Of a stretch of DNA of 64,000 bases, positions 46,071 through 53,649 are shown one piece after another. The DNA is taken from the NCBI RefSeq assembly GCF_000298315.2, contig NZ_AEYE02000038.1, positions 186,001-250,000 on the forward strand, written 5' to 3'. The position numbers and the translations under genes are program-made. The notes under the pieces were generated by a model, which was given only the letters and a program-made list of their open reading frames with translations, had not been told where the DNA came from and searched no databases. The stretch comes from Rhizobium grahamii CCGE 502 (GTDB lineage Bacteria > Pseudomonadota > Alphaproteobacteria > Rhizobiales > Rhizobiaceae). Positions within the stretch are counted from its first letter, which is position 1, and every line of letters starts with the position of its first letter.

Positions 46071-47606
46071 ATGTGGAAACGACTAGCAGTCACTCAATGC
46101 ACCGCGGTGCTTCTTCTCCACGTGATGCCGGCCTCCGCCGGCCTCTTCGACGGCAAGGGAGTCGATATTGGACCCATTCACATCGATCCCACCAACCCAG
46201 TCGCTCCAGTTTCTCCTAAGAGCGCGCCGGCGCCTAACCCAGCCGCTCCGCTTGCTCCGGCTAAGGTGACGGATACCGTCCAAAAGGCGCTTCAGGACAC
46301 TGCAAAGACCGCACAGGATGCAGCCAAGCAGGCTTCCGACCTTGCGCAACGCGCGGCCGGAGAGGCTGGGAAAGGAGCAATGGCTCCTCTTGTTGCTTCC
46401 ACCAAGGCTGCCAACGACGCAGCCGACGTCGCAGCAAAAGCTGCGCATGATGCCGAGGAAACAGCCAAAAAAGCCGGAAAAGACATCAACGATACTGCGG
46501 TAAAGGCGGCGCGGGACGCCGCTGCGACGGCAGACAAAGCAGCAAAGGATGCGAACGCCACTCTCGCTAAAGCGATCGACGATTCCGGACGCGCAATAGA
46601 CAAAGGCGCGAAGGATGTGATCGATGCAGGAGTGGTGGTCGGAAAGTTTCTTGAAAACCAAGCGAAAGGACACGTGAAAGCACTGTCCGATGCGGAGCGG
46701 CGCTTACGCGAGGGAAAAGTCGTTGATGCCGTCTGGCACAGCGCAATGGACCCGCTGAAAGATACCGACAAGAACGCCGCCCAAGCCGCGCAGGAGAGTG
46801 TAATCCTGCGCACGGTTGCCCAGGTCGCTGCCACCGCTTACGGAGGGCCTGCTGGCGCGGCGGCATTTGCGGCCTGGTATACCTTCCATCAAACAGGGGA
46901 TGCGGGGCTTGCATTGAAAATGGGGCTTATCGCGGGTGCTACCGCATACGGTTTTGATGCGGCCGGCACTCTTCCCACCGATACCGCGGCGCAGGTTGCT
47001 CAGAAGGCTATAGTTACGGGAGCCATTGGTGGTGCCGCCGTTGCGGCTGCCGGTGGTGGCCAGGAAGCCGTTCGGGACGGCTTCCTGCTTTCCGGAGGGA
47101 TGGTTCTGGTTCAATACGGATATCAGGAAACCACCGATCATCCACTCGATAGCGAGGCCCTGAAATCTTCGAAGGGCGATGCATACTGCATGGCGACCCT
47201 CGATGCGCCGTGCTCGCCTCCAGATGTTGCCGTCGAGCACGGCCCCGATGGGCAACCGGTTTATGAAACAGAGGACGGAATAAAGGTCCCTAAAGTTGAC
47301 GTTACCAAAACCGATCCGGCCCGGCCGCACGTTGGCAAGTGGTCGACGGCGGACGGCGACCCGCCGTTCGTAGGAGAGCGGAGCGCAGGTATGACCGCTG
47401 TTTCACGAGTCCCCGGTATGAACGCCATGTCCGTCTTCCATGATCAGTGGGCCGTTTCTTGGCACTTCGATCAGCTGCCAGCGGGTAGCGCCGTCACTGT
47501 GGCGACAATACCGCCTGCTGTTGTGCTGACGTATGTCGGAGCTGGATCGCCATACTACGAAAAGCTGCAGGAAGCCGGGACCGAGAAGGCACAGAAGCAG
47601 AACTGA
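46071..47606 (+). CDS. Secreted Ala/Lys-rich helical protein, function unknown
   Basis: A 511-residue protein. A signal peptide (MWKRLAVTQCTAVLLLHVMP, cleavage after ASA) leads to a Pro/Ala segment, then a long charged helix (about 60-190) built of irregular 11-residue-like Ala/Lys/Asp repeats such as DTAKTAQDAAKQASDLAQRA, reminiscent of LEA or apolipoprotein-type helices. Hydrophobic Gly/Ala-rich segments follow at about 245-345 and could insert in or span a membrane. The C-terminus has GMTAVSRVPGMNAMSVFHDQ and IPPAVVLTYVGAG, a conserved-looking module also seen at the ends of some large surface proteins. ATG 46071 was chosen because GGAGGGGG precedes it. A rho-independent terminator follows the stop. 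Confidence 0.65.
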   Translation: MWKRLAVTQCTAVLLLHVMPASAGLFDGKGVDIGPIHIDPTNPVAPVSPKSAPAPNPAAPLAPAKVTDTVQKALQDTAKTAQDAAKQASDLAQRAAGEAGKGAMAPLVASTKAANDAADVAAKAAHDAEETAKKAGKDINDTAVKAARDAAATADKAAKDANATLAKAIDDSGRAIDKGAKDVIDAGVVVGKFLENQAKGHVKALSDAERRLREGKVVDAVWHSAMDPLKDTDKNAAQAAQESVILRTVAQVAATAYGGPAGAAAFAAWYTFHQTGDAGLALKMGLIAGATAYGFDAAGTLPTDTAAQVAQKAIVTGAIGGAAVAAAGGGQEAVRDGFLLSGGMVLVQYGYQETTDHPLDSEALKSSKGDAYCMATLDAPCSPPDVAVEHGPDGQPVYETEDGIKVPKVDVTKTDPARPHVGKWSTADGDPPFVGERSAGMTAVSRVPGMNAMSVFHDQWAVSWHFDQLPAGSAVTVATIPPAVVLTYVGAGSPYYEKLQEAGTEKAQKQN

Positions 47607-47618
47607 CATGGCCTGATC

Positions 47619-47648
47619 CGGAGCCGACGGCGGTGCCGGTTCCGTTTT
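47619..47648 (+). terminator. Rho-independent terminator
   Basis: CGGAGCCG and CGGTTCCG form an 8-bp stem (one G-U pair) around a 10-base loop and are followed by TTTT. It lies just after the secreted helical protein and before the Gabija-type pair. Confidence 0.6.
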
Positions 47649-47826
47649 GCCGTATTGAACTAATGCTTCTATGCGAAATTCCGGCGCCGTCCATCCGCTC
47701 CGAATTTACGCTCGGCCGTTTATTCCTTCCTGCCGCCACCGCAGCTGTCAGTTGAGGGAATTGTTTCCTCTCCCCTTCGCCAAAGCCCCGACAAATGCTA
47801 GGTTTCGCGGACTCCGGAGGGCTTTG

Positions 47827-49656
47827 ATGAAGATTGTAAGGTTGGACATAACCGGGTTTCGCGGGATCGAAAACGGCACGATTTTCTTTGATGATTTCAC
47901 CGTCCTGATCGGCGCAAATAATTGCGGAAAAACGACAATTATCGAAGCTCTCGCCCTTCTGCTCGGACGCGACCGGCTGGTGCGGAACCTGACGGAGCAT
48001 GACTTTTTCGGCTCGGATCCTCAAGCGGCCGACCGAATCAGCATCATTGCAACGGTAGCGGGCTTTTCACCCAACGACCCGGAGCACCATCACGACTGGT
48101 TCCGCGCGGGCCGCGGCACCGAGAAGTGGTTCGATCCCGCGTCCGGCGAGCTTTCCCCCGCTCAGACCGCCCAGGCCAGTCAACTGGCCTGCCAGATCGC
48201 TTTTTCCGCGCGGTTTGACCGGCTGACGCTCGATGCCGAGGCGGTGCGGTATTTCTACGATGACGCCGACGCCGGGGATCCTTTCGCCGAAGACACGACC
48301 ATCGTTCCCGTGCCGACGAACCTGATTAAAGAGATCGGCCTGTTTCTGGTCCCCGCTAGCCGGACATGGGACAAGATGATGTCCTTCGGCTCCGAGCTGT
48401 TCCGGCGAACGGTCGCCTATGTGGGCGGCAATCCGTCCGAAGCGGTCCTTGCCGAGCGCGACAGGCTGCGGCAGCCCGCGCAGCCTCTGGAGCAGGACGG
48501 CCAGCTCTCCGAGCTGGTCGGCAATATCAATGACGACCTCCGAAAGCTGTTCGGCCGCGATATCGCGCTGACGCTCCGGCTGACCACGACCGACAGCGAA
48601 GGCGTGCTCGACGCCGTCATGCCGCATTTCAACGAGCAGGATAAACCGGCGCTTCCGGGGAGGCGTCACGGCAACGGGCTGATCTCCCTGCAGACGCTCA
48701 TTCTGTTGATGCGCTTCGGCAACCTGCGCAAGGCGCGCGGGGACAATTTCATCATGCTCATCGAGGAGCCGGAGCTTCATGTGCCCCCGCCGCAACAGCG
48801 CAAGCTTCTCCATTATCTCAAAAAGATGGCAACCCAGACCATGGTCACGAGCCACTCTCCGACTGTGGCCGCCGTCGCCGATCCCCATCAACTCGTCCTC
48901 GTCACCAACCAGACCGGGCAAATCTCCGCAAAGCCGCTTCTGGCGTCGCCGATCGACGCCACCGCAAACGCGGTGCGCCGCGCCCTTTTCCTTTCGGACC
49001 GCAACGCGACCGTTTCGGCGGTCATGCACCCCGCCGTCCTGATACCGGAAGGAAAGACGGATGCGGGCTGGCTGCGCTTGTTCTGCCGCGTCGCAGACCT
49101 GACGGAGCCCGCAGACGCGCCGGACGGAGCCACGTTCACGCACGAAGTCGGCGTCATTCCAACCAAGGACGCCCGCATCCTCGATACCTATCTGGATCTC
49201 GTGGGCGTGCACCCATCCCTAACATGCTTGGTGGACGGAGATCAGGCGGGATCGGATTACAGCGCGGCGCTTAGCGCGGCGAATCCGCGATGCCGGCGGA
49301 TCGTGCGGTGGCCGGATGGCTGGACCATCGAGGATGTCGTGGCCTGGGTCTGCAGCGCCGATGCAAGCGTTCTCGCGCTGCCGGACGTGGCCGGGCTGGG
49401 TCTGCCCGCGAACATCGCCGATCTCGCAGATCACCTCAAAGTCCAGGCACGCAAGAGCGACGAAATCCTGCACGCGGCACTGGCGGATGCGATTACCGCG
49501 AAACCGCTCTGCAGCCGCCGCGTCCGTCATGCGCTGTCCACGCTTGCGGCCATTGCCACCGGCCGCCCGCCGCTGGCAAATTACGCGACGGACCAGCCTC
49601 ATCAGAACGGCGTCACTCATATCTGGACTTTCAACAATGCCTTTCCGGGGATTTGA
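47827..49656 (+). CDS. gajA: GajA-like class 2 OLD nuclease (Gabija-type)
   Basis: A 609-residue protein with an N-terminal SMC/ABC-type ATPase (MKIVRLDITGFRGIENGTIF, Walker A VLIGANNCGKTTIIEAL at about 26-42, signature and Walker B region FIMLIEEPELHVPPPQQRKL, H-loop MVTSHSPTVAAV). A C-terminal TOPRIM domain carries VLIPEGKTDAGWL (catalytic Glu at about 405) and CLVDGDQAGSDY (DxD-type Asp pair at about 468). This is the class 2 OLD architecture. Paired with a UvrD-like helicase, it is the two-gene form of the Gabija anti-phage system, where GajA is a sequence-specific nickase held in check by nucleotides. ATG 47827 has GGAGGG upstream. It overlaps the next gene by 20 bases. Confidence 0.85.
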   Translation: MKIVRLDITGFRGIENGTIFFDDFTVLIGANNCGKTTIIEALALLLGRDRLVRNLTEHDFFGSDPQAADRISIIATVAGFSPNDPEHHHDWFRAGRGTEKWFDPASGELSPAQTAQASQLACQIAFSARFDRLTLDAEAVRYFYDDADAGDPFAEDTTIVPVPTNLIKEIGLFLVPASRTWDKMMSFGSELFRRTVAYVGGNPSEAVLAERDRLRQPAQPLEQDGQLSELVGNINDDLRKLFGRDIALTLRLTTTDSEGVLDAVMPHFNEQDKPALPGRRHGNGLISLQTLILLMRFGNLRKARGDNFIMLIEEPELHVPPPQQRKLLHYLKKMATQTMVTSHSPTVAAVADPHQLVLVTNQTGQISAKPLLASPIDATANAVRRALFLSDRNATVSAVMHPAVLIPEGKTDAGWLRLFCRVADLTEPADAPDGATFTHEVGVIPTKDARILDTYLDLVGVHPSLTCLVDGDQAGSDYSAALSAANPRCRRIVRWPDGWTIEDVVAWVCSADASVLALPDVAGLGLPANIADLADHLKVQARKSDEILHAALADAITAKPLCSRRVRHALSTLAAIATGRPPLANYATDQPHQNGVTHIWTFNNAFPGI

Positions 49657-50920
49657 AGGACCGGCAGGATCTGGGAAAACCTTCCGCCTGATGCAGGCGG
49701 TGGCGCAGCGTCTTCAGGATCAGCCGATTCTCCCTCACCAGAAGATCCTCTCGCTCACCTTCATGCACGGGTCACGCCGCCGCCTGGATGCAGAGTTTCG
49801 CGGCAATCCGGCCCTAAGCGGAAAAGCCGTCGCCATGACGATCGACAGTTTCGCGCAAAACGTCTGGCACAGGTGGCGCACGCTCGCAGGATCCCTGAAC
49901 GCCGAAGTCGGCGACTTCAACCAGACCTGCGATGCGTGCGGCCAGCTCCTCGAAAAGGAGGCCGTGGCGCGTTGGGTTGCACGGTCTTATCCGGTCATCG
50001 TCGTTGACGAAGCCCAGGAGCTGGCAGCGCCGCGGTTGAGAATGATAAGCGCCCTCGCCGGTCACAGTGCGGTCTTCGTCGCCGCCGACGAATTCCAGTG
50101 CCTAGACGACAACGTGGACACCGCTCCGTTCATGACCTGGTTCGCCACCGGCGACATTACGCCGCTCGATCAAATTCACCGGACCAACCAGGCGGGCCTG
50201 CTCGCCGCGAGCGCGAATTTGCGCCAGCTTATCGCACCCGCTCCGGGGCAGGGCCTGCAGATCCACTACGAATACCCGAACATGGCTCCCTTCAGGATCG
50301 GTTCGGCCATCGCGGCGGCCCACGGCACCGTCGCCGTTCTTTACCCGCCCGGAGGTGGATCCTGGGCGCAATCGCTGGCGCAGCGTCTTTCCCAGGGCCT
50401 TTACTCCGCGAAGTTCAATATTCCTCCCATCATCCTGGCGCACGAAGCCCGTGCGGCAGACAAGGTGAATGCGATGATGGCCGCGATCGGCGATATCGAC
50501 GACATGGGGTATAAGGATCTCATGCGCCGGATCGCCCCGCTCGAAGACCAGCCTTTGTGGATGCCGAGGGTCCAGGCGTCGCTTCGCGCCAGCGCCCATC
50601 GCCTTGGCAAGACAAACTGGACTTCCGGGGAGGTCAGGACGCTGATGGAGCGCACGGCGGCCAACCATCGAGCTTATTCGGGCGACCGGCCAAGGGGCGT
50701 TCCCCTCCTATCGATCCATCAGGCCAAAAACCGGCAGTTCGATCACGTCATCATCCTCTGGCCACCCGGTGTTCCGGGGGATGATGAGCTGAAAGCGCGG
50801 CTGCTGTACAACGGGATCACTCGCGCGCGCCGCAGTTGCAAGGTTTTTGTCCGAACCCAGGCGCTGCTGAACGAAGCGCCCTTTGTGTTCGCGCAGCCCG
50901 CTTTCGCCGCGACTGCCTGA
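49637..50920 (+). CDS. gajB: GajB-like UvrD-type helicase (Gabija-type)
   Basis: A 427-residue compact superfamily 1 helicase: Walker A GFEGPAGSGKTFRL (about 5-18), motif Ia LSLTFMHGSRRRLDAEF, Walker B VIVVDEAQELAAPRL (about 118-132), motif III VFVAADEFQCLDDN, motif IV region LDQIHRTNQAGLLAAS, motif V LLSIHQAKNRQFDHVIIL (about 355) and motif VI LLYNGITRARRSCKVFV. It lacks the large insert domains of UvrD, as GajB does. The start lies inside the end of the gajA-like gene, so the two are translationally coupled. In Gabija, GajB is thought to sense DNA ends or nucleotides and to activate GajA. No other known Gabija gene is expected. Confidence 0.82.
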   Translation: MPFRGFEGPAGSGKTFRLMQAVAQRLQDQPILPHQKILSLTFMHGSRRRLDAEFRGNPALSGKAVAMTIDSFAQNVWHRWRTLAGSLNAEVGDFNQTCDACGQLLEKEAVARWVARSYPVIVVDEAQELAAPRLRMISALAGHSAVFVAADEFQCLDDNVDTAPFMTWFATGDITPLDQIHRTNQAGLLAASANLRQLIAPAPGQGLQIHYEYPNMAPFRIGSAIAAAHGTVAVLYPPGGGSWAQSLAQRLSQGLYSAKFNIPPIILAHEARAADKVNAMMAAIGDIDDMGYKDLMRRIAPLEDQPLWMPRVQASLRASAHRLGKTNWTSGEVRTLMERTAANHRAYSGDRPRGVPLLSIHQAKNRQFDHVIILWPPGVPGDDELKARLLYNGITRARRSCKVFVRTQALLNEAPFVFAQPAFAATA

Positions 50921-51160
50921 GCGATTGGGGAGTGCTCGATATCGCCGCCCTGCGCCTTCATCAAGCCGCAGCACGTCCTTGTCGATCCCCAGCGACCCCC
51001 CGCACGTGACCGGCACCGGCGCCTCACTTGGCTGCCGTCTGTTTCTATCGTTGGTGAGCTAATCTTGCTACAAGGATTGTATGAATCTGACCTTTGGCTA
51101 TGATTGTATTACGGTGGAAATTATTACCACCATCGATCAACGTGGTTTTGAGGTCGCACT
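50921..51160. other. Gap between the helicase and the receiver-like gene
   Basis: 240 bases without a gene. GAGGT seven bases before the GTG at 51161 is the ribosome binding site of the next gene. No terminator was recognised, so co-transcription with the Gabija pair is possible. Confidence 0.35.
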
Positions 51161-51970
51161 GTGGAACCTCACACTAGAAGGCCAGACTATACATGGGTCT
51201 CATCTTTAGTTGAGGCACTCAGCAGCCTGTTGAAGATTGTCATTATTTCGATAGTGATGATTTTTCTGCTCCTGCACTGGCAATATTTTTCTCGGTGGCT
51301 TGAGGGCGTGACCCATGGCGAGTTCCTGGGCCTTAAGTTCGATCGCGCTGCTGCTGAACAGAAGATAGACCAGTTGGTGATCGAAAAAGCCCAAAGCGGC
51401 GCAACCCGTCCGTTTGCCATTGGGGCTCTCGCGCGGGCAGAAAGAGTATTGCCCGCCATTAGCGGTGCCAGGGTGCTTTGGGTCGATCAGGATCCTGGAA
51501 ACAACGTCATCGAGCGAGGCGTACTCGAGAATATGGGCATCACAGTACAACTTGCCTTGTCCACAAGCGAAGCACAAACATTTCTACGCGCCGATAACTA
51601 CGACTTGGTCATTAGCAACGGCTACCGCGATGAAAAACCGACGCTTCTGAAGCAATGCCCCGCATACTACGTAGATTTTCCATCTAAAGCTCTTCGTGAC
51701 CAGTTCGGCGATGATCTCCAAAAATTCAACATACATCAACAGAGCGACCCTATTGGTGGGTTCGCGATGGCTGAGGTGCTCGTGGCGGAATATACCACGG
51801 TTTTCGGGGACCGGCAGGTTCCCCGCATCATCTACTATACAGCTTCCAATGGTGGCCTGGTGGCAGATGCCTGCTCGCGCATTGTTACGAACCGTCCTGA
51901 TGTCCTGCTTCAGTCCGTAGTGAGCGCACTAGGGTCCGGACCCAATAACTGGCTTCCCAAATCGGTCTAA
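51161..51970 (+). CDS. Membrane-anchored degenerate receiver protein, 3' end replaced by IS5 insertion
   Basis: A 269-residue product as read now. One membrane helix lies at about 22-40 (SLLKIVIISIVMIFLLLHWQ), with a helical linker and a receiver-like domain at about 100-230 (SGARVLWVDQDPGNNVIERG, NYDLVISNGYRDEK). The usual acidic pair is Asp109-Gln110-Asp111, and the phospho-acceptor Asp is Asn153, so normal phosphorylation is unlikely. The last 12 codons come from the IS5 element. Removing the element and one TA repeat joins codon 257 to 52776 and gives an original end ALEELRWHHLEKNPSEDASK with a stop at 52830-52832. It begins with GTG after GAGGT. Its position after the Gabija pair suggests an accessory component, which is unproven. 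Confidence 0.65.
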   Translation: MEPHTRRPDYTWVSSLVEALSSLLKIVIISIVMIFLLLHWQYFSRWLEGVTHGEFLGLKFDRAAAEQKIDQLVIEKAQSGATRPFAIGALARAERVLPAISGARVLWVDQDPGNNVIERGVLENMGITVQLALSTSEAQTFLRADNYDLVISNGYRDEKPTLLKQCPAYYVDFPSKALRDQFGDDLQKFNIHQQSDPIGGFAMAEVLVAEYTTVFGDRQVPRIIYYTASNGGLVADACSRIVTNRPDVLLQSVVSALGSGPNNWLPKSV

Positions 51971-52773
51971 TGGTGATTCAGTGTCTCTGTTTTGGAGGCA
52001 ACGATATGACTGATTTCTTTTGGTTTTCGGATGCGCAATGGGATCGGATAGCGCCGCTTCTGCCCACGGACGTGCGGGGAATGAAGCGCGTTGATGACCG
52101 TCGCGTGCTGAGCGGGATCGTTCATGCCCTGCGATCCGGTGGCCGTTGGGCCGACTGCGCCGATGTCTACGGACCGAAGAAGACGCTCTACAACCGGTTC
52201 GTCCGCTGGTCAGAGCGCGGCATATGGGAAGGCATTTTCAGCGCACTTGCCGGGTCCGAAGACGCACCCGATCAACTGTTTATCGACAGTTCCTGCATCA
52301 AGGTGCATCGTTGTGCGGGCGGTGGAAAAGGGGGGCCTTGGCCCGTGGTATCGGCCGCACGAAAGGTGGACGCAACACCAAGCTCCATGCTGTCTGCGAC
52401 GAGAAAGGCCGCCCGTGCGTCCTGCTCCTGACGCCCGGAAACGTCAACGATTGCAAGGTCGCCGAGCTGTGTATCGCGGCCATGCCGCCCTCTGCCGAAC
52501 TCGTCGCCGACAAGGGGTACGACAGTCAGGCTCTGCGTGAATGGCTGGAAGCGCGTGGCACCCAACCCGTGATCCCGCCACGCAAGAACCGCAAAATCCA
52601 GTATGAATACGACAAGACCGTCTACAAAAAGCGTAACGTCATCGAACGCATGTTCTGCAGCCTCAAGGATTGGCGGCGCATTGCAACGCGCTTCGACCGA
52701 AACATCCAAAACTTCATGAGCGCCATCGCACTCGCAGCTGCCGTCATCTGGTGGCTGTAACGAGTCCGGACCC
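51932..52773 (+). mobile_element. Complete IS5-family element (IS427-like group)
   Basis: 842 bp with inverted ends GGGTCCGGAC (51932-51941) and GTCCGGACCC (52764-52773), flanked on both sides by TA, the target duplication of this group. It carries one transposase in two overlapping frames. It interrupts the receiver-like gene; the reading frame across the two TA flanks is intact, so insertion is recent. Confidence 0.88.
52006..52760 (+). CDS. IS5-family transposase made by -1 frameshifting
   Basis: The first frame (from ATG 52006 with GGAGGCAACG upstream; MTDFFWFSDAQWDRIAPLLP, FIDSSCIKVHRCAGGGKGG) runs to 52431. The second frame supplies the rest (ARGIGRTKGGRNTKLHAV, ELVADKGYDSQALREWLEAR, NVIERMFCSLKDWRRIATRF) and ends at 52760. 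The switch is at an AAAAGGGGGG run at 52326-52335, where a -1 shift turns the first frame into the second; this is the usual arrangement in the group. The DDE residues are present: Asp in FIDSS, Asp in VADKGYD, Glu in IERMF. It is probably active. Confidence 0.85.
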
Positions 52774-53014
52774 TAGAGGAACTCAGGTGGCACCATCTCG
52801 AAAAGAACCCCAGCGAAGATGCGTCGAAATAAGTTCGCCTTTCCCTTCAGGGTTTTCCATCACGCGGTCGCGGAAGTCCGACGTCACCTCTCGGGTGCGG
52901 ATATGAAACAGCAAATCTCGACGCCGCACTAGAACGGGAGTTCCGGCTCCGGCGGGGCCACGCCGCGCCGCTCCCAGCTTTCCCGGAATTCTTCTTCCCG
53001 GCTGATACTGGGAA

Positions 53015-53083
53015 ATGACCCGCAAATATCAGCGCCGGCGCGACCGTTTCCGCGTCAATCTCACCAAGGCGTCTGGTCTTTGA
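53015..53083 (+). CDS. 22-residue arginine-rich micro-ORF, copy 1
   Basis: ATG to TGA encodes MTRKYQRRRDRFR followed by a short tail ending ASGL. A second copy of the same length lies 310 bases downstream. Six of the codon differences between the two are synonymous and most amino-acid changes are conservative, which suggests that the peptide sequence was maintained after duplication. The ribosome binding site is weak. It may instead be the relic of a larger gene. No family was recognised. Confidence 0.35.
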   Translation: MTRKYQRRRDRFRVNLTKASGL

Positions 53084-53324
53084 AAGGCCCCTCCCCTCCT
53101 CGGCGTGAAATCGTTAAGTCAAAAATCGGTGCTTGATTTTCAGCTTAGCGCTTCAATTGAAATCGGTAAGTAAAAGCCACATCAGGCTTGATACTCACGC
53201 CTGATCGTCGCGGTCCTGGTTCAAAGCCTCCAGCTGAGCAGTCCGGCCTCCGCGCCGCTCTTGCGTCTTGGGCCTAAATCGAAGAACGTTATGTCCAGAA
53301 GCGGTGAGGCACGCCTCACCGTCG

Positions 53325-53393
53325 ATGAGGCGCAAATATCAGCGACGGCGCGATCGTTTACGCACCAGTATGACAAGGGCATCAGGGCTTTAG
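53325..53393 (+). CDS. 22-residue arginine-rich micro-ORF, copy 2
   Basis: ATG to TAG encodes MRRKYQRRRDRLR with a tail ending ASGL, the same length as copy 1. A perfect hairpin, GGTGAGGC-AC-GCCTCACC at 53303-53320, lies four bases before the start codon and could affect translation. A further similar pair of short frames follows each copy (KSL...SASIE). Confidence 0.35.
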   Translation: MRRKYQRRRDRLRTSMTRASGL

Positions 53394-53649
53394 CCATATT
53401 GCTCCTTTGTCAAATTTGAAATCATTAGCGACAAACCGTGTACCGGATTTCTCGCTCAGCGCTTCAATTGAAATTCTTAACGAGAAACCACAAAATCTGC
53501 CCCACGTACCCCCATTTTTGTTAGCGGGGCAAAATCGGTGGCAGAATTTTAGTGGCCGCTTATAAAAAGTGTGCATAAGCCGGCGCGTTGAATCCGGCTG
53601 GTCGGCGCAGGGATTCCTAAGACGGGGCAAATCATGATTCGCTCCGGGC

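Larger units (their letters stand above)
53015..53490. repeat. Two diverged direct repeats about 310 bp apart
   Basis: The first unit covers the micro-ORF at 53015 and the GCTTCAATTGAAA block at 53150-53162. The second covers the micro-ORF at 53325 and the matching block at about 53461-53473. Identity is clear only in these two blocks; the sequence between them has diverged. Confidence 0.5.
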
